Part shown: one piece after another, positions 58,953 through 64,000 of the stretch | Layout: every line of letters begins with the position of its first letter | Numbering within the stretch: the stretch's first letter is position 1 | Source: Sphingomonadaceae bacterium OTU29LAMAA1 | GTDB lineage: Bacteria > Pseudomonadota > Alphaproteobacteria > Sphingomonadales > Sphingomonadaceae | Length of the DNA: 64,000 nt | NCBI GenBank assembly: GCA_024072375.1 | Contig: CP099617.1 | Location: forward strand, 973,001-1,037,000 | Reading direction: 5' to 3' | The notes under the pieces: generated by a model | What the model saw: the letters and a program-made list of their open reading frames with translations, nothing else | Told to the model about the DNA's origin: nothing | Databases searched by the model: none | Position numbers and translations under genes: made by a program

Positions 58953-60191
58953 TTGGCCAAGCACGATAGCGCGCTGGGGTTAGCGCCCCTCTCGACCGCC
59001 CGTACCGCATCTGTTCGCGGGGGCATCGACATCGCCAAGGCGCGCCCGGTGGACCCGGTCACGCTCGTTCGTCCGCACGCCGCGGCACGGGCAGCCCGAT
59101 TCTTCGTCGAGAAGTTTCCGGGCCGCTCGATGTACGCGGTGAAGGCGAACCCCAGCCCGGATCTGCTTCAGATCCTCTGGGATAACGGCATCACGCATTA
59201 CGATACCGCGTCGATCGCCGAAGTGCGTCTGGTCAAGGCGACGCTGCCGAATGCCACCTGCTGCTTCATGCACCCGGTCAAGTCGGAAGAGGCGATCGCC
59301 GAGGCGTATTTCGTCCATGACGTGAAGACGTTCTCGCTCGACAGCATGGAAGAGCTCGACAAGATCGTCGTCGCCACCCGTGGCGCGACCGACCTGACGC
59401 TGTGCGTGCGGCTGCGCGTGTCGTCGGAATATGCCAAGCTCAGCCTCGGTTCGAAGTTCGGCGTCGGCCCCGGCGAGACCAGGGAACTGCTGATGGCGAC
59501 CCGTCAGGTCGCCGATGCGCTTGGCATCTGCTTCCACGTCGGCAGCCAGACGATGTCGCCCGACGCGTATTCCAACGCGATGGAGCGCGCCCGCGCTGCG
59601 ATCGTCGAGGCGGCAGTGACCGTGGACGTTATCGACGTCGGCGGCGGCTTCCCGTCGAGCTATCCCGGCATGACCCCGCCGCCGCTGGAGCGTTTCTTCG
59701 AGACGATCCACCGCGCGTTCGAGAGCCTGCCGATCAGCTATTCGGCCGAATTGTGGGCCGAGCCGGGCCGCTCGCTGTGCGCGGAATACGCCTCGGTCGT
59801 GGTGCGCGTCGAGCGTCGCCGCGGCACCGAGCTGTACATCAACGACGGCGCCTATGGCACGTTGTTCGATGCCGCGCATATCGGCTGGAAGTATCCGGTG
59901 CAGCTGCTCCGCGAACCGGACAGCGACGCGCGCGACATGGACTTCGCCTTCTGGGGTCCGACCTGCGACGACCTCGACTATATGGCCGGCCCGTTCCCGC
60001 TGCCCGCGGACACCAACACCGGCGATTATTTCGAGATCGGCATGCTCGGCGCCTATGGCTCGGCGATGCGCACGCAGTTCAACGGCTTCGGCATCAGCGA
60101 GAATGTGATCGCCGATGACGAACCGATGCTCTCGGTCTATATCGAGGACGACCGGCTGGACCAGCGCGCGACCAACGTCGTCAAGCTGTAA
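58953..60191 (+). CDS. type III PLP-dependent ornithine decarboxylase
   Basis: 412-residue enzyme of the eukaryotic ODC fold making putrescine from ornithine. PLP Lys64 in SMYAVKANPSPDL, CFHVGSQTMSPDAY, the glycine loop VDVIDVGGGFPSSYPGMT, EPGRSLC and the active Cys in WGPTCDDLDYMAGP. I choose TTG 58953 because GGAGG lies 9 bases upstream and is covered by the leader stem; the in-frame ATG at 58923 has no ribosome site. Next gene 118 bp downstream. Confidence 0.92.
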   Translation: MAKHDSALGLAPLSTARTASVRGGIDIAKARPVDPVTLVRPHAAARAARFFVEKFPGRSMYAVKANPSPDLLQILWDNGITHYDTASIAEVRLVKATLPNATCCFMHPVKSEEAIAEAYFVHDVKTFSLDSMEELDKIVVATRGATDLTLCVRLRVSSEYAKLSLGSKFGVGPGETRELLMATRQVADALGICFHVGSQTMSPDAYSNAMERARAAIVEAAVTVDVIDVGGGFPSSYPGMTPPPLERFFETIHRAFESLPISYSAELWAEPGRSLCAEYASVVVRVERRRGTELYINDGAYGTLFDAAHIGWKYPVQLLREPDSDARDMDFAFWGPTCDDLDYMAGPFPLPADTNTGDYFEIGMLGAYGSAMRTQFNGFGISENVIADDEPMLSVYIEDDRLDQRATNVVKL

Positions 60192-60309
60192 CGCCCGCCG
60201 ACTAACGAACGATCTTCCCCCCTTCCGCTGCGGCGGGAGGGGAGGCTTTGGGTTTCCGCGTCCCCAAGTAAGTGAATGACGACGGGTTCTGGATAGCCAA
60301 AGGCGAACC

Positions 60310-61392
60310 ATGACCGATACCCTGAACAAGACCGCCGGTGCGAACGCGCCGATCAACGACAATCGCAAGGCCGAACTGCTGTCGAAGCAGGTCAAGCACA
60401 TCGACATCAAGAGCTTCGACGCGCGTCCGATCGTCGATGCGATGGCCGACATGAGCTTCACCAGCCGCGACCTCGGCCGCGCGACCAACATCTACAACCA
60501 GATGCTGGCCGACAAGGATTGCTCGATCTTCCTCGTCATCGCCGGATCGACCTCGGCCGGCGGCTGCATGGACCTCTATGCCGACCTCGTGCGCAACAAC
60601 ATGGTCGACGGCATCGTCGCGACCGGCGCGACCATCGTCGATATGGATTTTTTCGAAGGCCTCGGCCACAAGCACTTCCAGGCGCTCGAAATCCCCGACG
60701 ACGACACACTGCGCTCGCTCTACATCGACCGCATCTACGACACCTACATCGACGAGGAAGCGCTCCAGAACGTCGACCACACGATCTTCGAGATCGCCGA
60801 ATCGCTCGAGCCGCGCGCCTATTCCAGCCGCGAATTCATCCGCGAGATGGGCAAGTACCTCGTCGAACACGGCAAGAAGGAGAACAGCCTCGTCAAGCTC
60901 GCCTATGAGCATGACGTGCCGATCTTCTGCCCGGCGTTCGTCGACAGCTCGGCCGGCTTCGGCCTCGTCAAGCATCAGGTCGATGCCGCCAAGGCTGGCC
61001 GCCCGTATCTGATGATCGACGCGGTCGCCGACTTCCGCGAACTCACGCAGATCAAGATCGAGGCGGGTGTCACCGGCTTGCTGATGATCGGCGGCGGCGT
61101 GCCGAAGAACTTCATCCAGGACACCGTCGTCTGCGCCGAAATCCTCGGCCATGACGACGTGCAGGTCCACAAATACGCGGTGCAGATCACCGTCGCCGAC
61201 GTCCGCGACGGCGCCTGCTCGTCCTCGACGCTGCAAGAGGCGGCGAGCTGGGGCAAGGTCAACACCGGCATCGAACAGATGGTCTTCGCCGAGGCCGGCT
61301 CGGTCATGCCGCTGCTCGCATCCGACGCCTATCACCGCGGCCTGTGGAAGGACCGCCCGGTCCACCGCTGGAGCAAGCTGTTCGACAAGTAA
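60310..61392 (+). CDS. deoxyhypusine-synthase-like polyamine enzyme (probable homospermidine synthase)
   Basis: 360-residue protein of the DHS family (LVIAGSTSAGGCMDLYADLV, GIVATGATIVDMDFFEGLG, VPKNFIQDT, and the active Lys in SWGKVNTGIEQ). Bacteria lack eIF5A hypusine, so the family usually makes homospermidine or related polyamines by transferring an aminobutyl group from spermidine/putrescine. Directly after ornithine decarboxylase, consistent with homospermidine, a known sphingomonad polyamine. Reaction inferred. Confidence 0.85.
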   Translation: MTDTLNKTAGANAPINDNRKAELLSKQVKHIDIKSFDARPIVDAMADMSFTSRDLGRATNIYNQMLADKDCSIFLVIAGSTSAGGCMDLYADLVRNNMVDGIVATGATIVDMDFFEGLGHKHFQALEIPDDDTLRSLYIDRIYDTYIDEEALQNVDHTIFEIAESLEPRAYSSREFIREMGKYLVEHGKKENSLVKLAYEHDVPIFCPAFVDSSAGFGLVKHQVDAAKAGRPYLMIDAVADFRELTQIKIEAGVTGLLMIGGGVPKNFIQDTVVCAEILGHDDVQVHKYAVQITVADVRDGACSSSTLQEAASWGKVNTGIEQMVFAEAGSVMPLLASDAYHRGLWKDRPVHRWSKLFDK

Positions 61393-61404
61393 GCGCACGA
61401 TGCG

Positions 61405-61432
61405 GGGCGGAGGAAACTCCGCCCTGTTTGTC
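61405..61432 (+). terminator. rho-independent terminator after the polyamine genes
   Basis: GGGCGGAG (61405-61412) and CTCCGCCC (61417-61424) around a GAAA tetraloop, followed by TGTTTGTCTT. 13 bp after the stop. Clear terminator. Confidence 0.9.
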
Positions 61433-61435
61433 TTC

Positions 61436-61583
61436 CTCATTCCTCCCCCCGCCAGGGGGAGGTGGCGCGGCAAAGCCGTGACGGAGGGGGAGGTAAGCGA
61501 CGAATTTTATGACGGGGGGATGCGGCTTACCTCCCCCTCCGTCAGCTGCGCTGCCACCTCCCCCTGGCGGGGGAGGAATGAGT
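61436..61583. repeat. repeat family C, best copy (148-bp composite palindrome)
   Basis: CATTCCTCCCCCCGCCAGGG at the left is inverted at the right (CCCTGGCGGGGGAGGAATG). Inner GTGACGGAGGGGGAGGTAAG also has an inverted partner (CTTACCTCCCCCTCCGTCAG). Short unique centre. Copies at 57.3 kb and 51.2 kb. Confidence 0.8.
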
Positions 61584-61646
61584 TGCACGCACTCAATCAC
61601 TAATGCACCCTTCCGAAAACGGGAAAACGGGAGGGGAACCCAGATC

Positions 61647-62072
61647 ATGCACAGCGAAATCCTGCGGCCCATGGTCGCGCTCATCGCCTGGACCTTGGTG
61701 ATGCTCGTCTGGATGATGGCCACCCGCCTGCCGGCGATGAAGGCGGCCGGCATCGATCTCGGCAAGCTCGTCGGCAGCAAGCCCGCCGACGCCGACCGCG
61801 GACTGCCGCCCCACATCCAGTGGATCGCGCACAACCACAATCACCTGATGGAACAGCCGACGCTGTTCTACGCGATCTGCACCGTGATCGCGCTCAGTGG
61901 CACCGGCAACGGCGTCAACGCGGCCGTCGCCTGGGTCTATGTCGCTCTGCGGGTGCTACATTCGCTGGTACAGGCAACGGTGAACCGGGTAGGACCTCGC
62001 TTCATGCTGTACCTCGCCTCCACCGTCGCGCTTGCCGCGCTCACGCTCCATGCCTCGATGGCAGTGTTCTGA
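61647..62072 (+). CDS. MAPEG family membrane protein
   Basis: 141-residue protein with about four membrane helices (MVALIAWTLVMLVWMMATRL, LFYAICTVIALSGTG, VAWVYVALRVLHSLVQATVN, MLYLASTVALAALTLHASM). NHNHLMEQPTLFY and RVLHSLVQATVNRV match MAPEG/FLAP-type glutathione-metabolism proteins. Bacterial role unclear. Overlaps the next gene (TGATG). Confidence 0.85.
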   Translation: MHSEILRPMVALIAWTLVMLVWMMATRLPAMKAAGIDLGKLVGSKPADADRGLPPHIQWIAHNHNHLMEQPTLFYAICTVIALSGTGNGVNAAVAWVYVALRVLHSLVQATVNRVGPRFMLYLASTVALAALTLHASMAVF

Positions 62073-62257
62073 TGGGCAAGGGAGAAGGCTTCGAACGCCA
62101 CCGCCAACCGTGGACGCAGGACGAGATCCAGAAGCTCCACACGCTGGCGAAAAAGGGCATGGCGCTGAAGGCGATAGCCAAGGCCCTCACCCGCAGCGAG
62201 GAATCGACCAAGGACCGCGCCAAGGCCGACGGGCTGTCGATCGCCAAGTTGCGGTAG
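62072..62257 (+). CDS. small helix-turn-helix-like protein
   Basis: 61-residue basic protein with a SANT/Myb-like tri-helical pattern (PWTQDEIQKLHTLAKKGMAL, KAIAKALTRSEESTKDRAK). Coupled to the MAPEG gene by a 1-base overlap. Possibly DNA-binding. Low-complexity evidence only. Confidence 0.6.
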   Translation: MGKGEGFERHRQPWTQDEIQKLHTLAKKGMALKAIAKALTRSEESTKDRAKADGLSIAKLR

Positions 62258-62344
62258 GACGCCGGTCGCATCACACTCACCCACTGCCGCAACGAATGAC
62301 GGGGCCAACGATCGCCGGCGGTGTGAGTATGCGTAATTGGTGGA

Positions 62345-62366
62345 AAGCGGAACGACTGCTTTCCGC
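62345..62366 (+). terminator. inverted repeat in AT-richer region (candidate terminator)
   Basis: GGAAAGC...GCTTTCC (about 62345-62366) with a short loop, about 90 bp after the preceding stop; a T-run follows about 30 bases later (62398-62405). Local AT content is higher than elsewhere. Confidence 0.4.
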
Positions 62367-62407
62367 ACCCATATGTCTTAAACCGACGAACAGCGCATTT
62401 TTTTTGA

Positions 62408-62803
62408 TCATAGTTCGGTTCGCTTGGCAAAACGAAGCTGAGTGATAACAATGGTGAGGCCTTCTCTTTTATCCCCCCGTTCGACGTCGCCCGATAAGGC
62501 GACGGTTCGTTCGGTCGCCCCCCCTTCCAGATCATCAGGCATTCGCTTGTTCGTGATCTCGGCATAGGCGCTACCAACGGCTTTGTTGGCAAAGCTAATC
62601 AAATAGCGGGGGCAGTCTGGACCTCCCGACAATTTCGGACCGACATGAAAGGTAAAAGGAGACGCGACGTAGAGGAGGGCTGTGCCTTCAACCCTGTCGC
62701 TTGCCGATAATGACCAGCATCGGTCAGCAGATAGTTGAACTACCCTTGATGCGCATGACGGGAGTGTCAGCGAAGCGACTGTCAGAAGGAGGGATGAGCG
62801 CAT
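62408..62803 (-). CDS. putative lipoprotein, unknown function
   Basis: 131-residue protein with a lipobox signal (MRSSLLLTVASLTLPSCAS). The mature part has two more Cys (ADRCWSL, GPDCPRYL) and no recognised domain. Lower GC and less biased codon use than neighbours suggest recent acquisition. GAGG precedes the ATG at 62803. Confidence 0.6.
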   Translation of the reverse strand: MRSSLLLTVASLTLPSCASRVVQLSADRCWSLSASDRVEGTALLYVASPFTFHVGPKLSGGPDCPRYLISFANKAVGSAYAEITNKRMPDDLEGGATERTVALSGDVERGDKREGLTIVITQLRFAKRTEL

Positions 62804-62889
62804 CGCTACATCCTCACAGATCGAGCGGATGTCTGCAAATGGACGTTAGCGGATATGGTAACGACGACGCTGATTGGCGGCGGGCGAGG

Positions 62890-64000
62890 TCACCCGAACA
62901 GCCGCTTGGCGCTCCGCTCCAGCATCAGCAACTGCCATAACGTCCGCCCGTGGTCCGCTCGCCCGCTGCGATGCTCTTCCGCCAGCGAGGCGACGGTCTT
63001 CATGTCGAGCCAGCCGCTTTCCACCAGCGTTCGTGATCGGCACAGCCCCTCGGCCTCCGCCGCCAACGCCCCGCGGAACCACGCACTGATCGGGGTAACG
63101 AACCCCATCTTCGGCCGGTACAGGATATCCTTCGGCAGATAAGGCTCGAGGCTGCGCTTCATCAGCCACTTCCCCTCGCCACGCCGCAGCCGCATGCCCG
63201 CTGGCAGGGTCGCGCAGAATTCGATCAGCCGATGGTCGAGCAAGGGCTCGCGCGCCTCCAGCCCCACCGCCATGCTGGTGCGATCGACCTTGGTCAGGAT
63301 GTCGCCCGGCAGCCAGATCTTGATGTCGGCATATTGCGCGCGGTCGATCGCATCGCGCGCCGGTGCCGCCCGCATCGCAGCGACATAACGATCCTCCGCA
63401 CGATGCCCCTGCAGCGCCGCCCGCGCCTCCGCGCTCAGCAACCGCGCGCGCAGCCCGGGCGCGGTCACGCCGACCGCGCGCGCATAGGCTTCGTCGCCAT
63501 CCGCGCCGAGCGCCAGCAGCGTCGCCTTCGCCCGCAACGGTCGCGGCGCCCAGTCGGCCTTGGGATAATATCGGCCCAGCGTCCCGAACGCCGCCTTCCG
63601 CCAGGCCGGCGGCAGCAACCCGCGCACCCGCTCTTCCGCCGCCTGGAACTTGTAGCGGCGATACCCGGCCAGTGCCTCGTCCGCGCCATCGCCCGACAGC
63701 GCCACGGTAACGCTTTTCCGTGCCAGCGCCGCCACCTGATAGGTCGCGAGCGCACTGCCATCGGCGAATGGTTCGTCGAAATGATGGACCAGCGTATCGA
63801 TCAGCGCGAAATCGTCCGAGCGTACGACCTGCACATGATGATCCGTCGCGAAGCGCTGCGCGACCGCCGCCGCATGGACACGCTCGTCATGCCCCGCCTC
63901 GTCGAAGCCGATCGTGCAGGTTTTCACCGCCGTCTTGCTCGCCTCGGCCATCAGCGCGACGACCGCGGAGCTGTCGACACCACCCGACAGGAACGCGCCC
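62890..64000 (-). CDS. asparagine synthase / amidotransferase, C-terminal domain (cut by window edge)
   Basis: The ATP-pyrophosphatase (PP-loop) domain is present: SGGVDSSAVVALMAEA near the right edge and VALSGDGADEALAGYRRYKF. The region continues past 64000 so the N-terminal glutaminase is outside. Sphingomonad homologues are often linked to exosortase/exopolysaccharide loci. RWLMKRSLEPYLP-type end (KWLMKRSLEPYLPKDILYRP). Function as amidotransferase is family-based. Confidence 0.9.
   Translation of the reverse strand, partial: GAFLSGGVDSSAVVALMAEASKTAVKTCTIGFDEAGHDERVHAAAVAQRFATDHHVQVVRSDDFALIDTLVHHFDEPFADGSALATYQVAALARKSVTVALSGDGADEALAGYRRYKFQAAEERVRGLLPPAWRKAAFGTLGRYYPKADWAPRPLRAKATLLALGADGDEAYARAVGVTAPGLRARLLSAEARAALQGHRAEDRYVAAMRAAPARDAIDRAQYADIKIWLPGDILTKVDRTSMAVGLEAREPLLDHRLIEFCATLPAGMRLRRGEGKWLMKRSLEPYLPKDILYRPKMGFVTPISAWFRGALAAEAEGLCRSRTLVESGWLDMKTVASLAEEHRSGRADHGRTLWQLLMLERSAKRLFG

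Overview
This window is a high-GC, densely packed chromosomal segment from an alphaproteobacterium of the Sphingomonadaceae, most likely Sphingomonas or a close relative. The evidence is a ChpT-type phosphotransferase beside a che cluster, an S16 protein with a long Ala-rich tail, a PspA/B/C island with extra small genes, a polyamine pair (eukaryotic-type ornithine decarboxylase plus a deoxyhypusine-synthase-like enzyme) that fits a homospermidine-producing sphingomonad, and abundant short GC-rich palindromic repeats between genes. I saw no tRNA or rRNA genes, no CRISPR array, and no phage or transposase genes. The window carries RNase P RNA and all three parts of the bacterial signal recognition particle system (ffh, ftsY, 4.5S RNA).

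Layout. 0-3 kb: a GH51 arabinofuranosidase cut by the left edge, a stand-alone receiver protein and small hypothetical genes. 3-7 kb: eno-ftsB opposite a four-gene envelope-stress-like operon (YqjD/YqjE/DUF3618 type). 7-13 kb: greA and the carA-orf-carB operon. 13-17.5 kb: yqeY-dnaG-rpoD. 17.5-21.5 kb: two exported proteins, then a tandem pair of Tat-exported ferritin-like proteins. 21.5-30 kb: the ffh-rpsP-rimM // trmD-rplS ribosome cluster, interrupted by a CxxC flavoprotein and a vapBC module, then mtaB-ftsY-yciB. 31-36.3 kb: sodB, pspF, a sigma-54 promoter, pspABC and six further short genes for membrane-anchored coiled-coil proteins. 36.3-40.8 kb: sufE, a thioredoxin-like ferredoxin, a J-domain protein, a large TonB-C/TPR protein, rnpB and ampD. 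40.8-47.2 kb: chpT-cheAWYBR and a JAMM peptidase. 47.2-53.6 kb: rluD, rpoH, an amine oxidase with an in-frame insertion, mtgA, ybaB-dnaX and ffs. 54-56.6 kb: two overlapping cysteine desulfurases and a ferredoxin. 56.6-62.3 kb: hydrolase, threonine ammonia-lyase, polyamine genes and a MAPEG protein. 62.4-64 kb: a lipoprotein and a truncated asparagine synthase.

The observation I rate highest is the pspABC island. Six small ORFs follow pspC in one operon. Each has one N-terminal membrane segment and most end in the same coiled-coil tail (LEERxxVLERI.TD...EI..LR). Weaker versions of this tail are visible in PspB and in the C-terminus of PspC, so this looks like an expanded, diversified PspB/PspC tail family under PspF/sigma-54 control. 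Two further items deserve testing. One is a leader upstream of the ornithine decarboxylase in which an 11-bp stem covers the Shine-Dalgarno. The other is a roughly 160-bp element with inverted ends inserted in frame in the amine oxidase gene.
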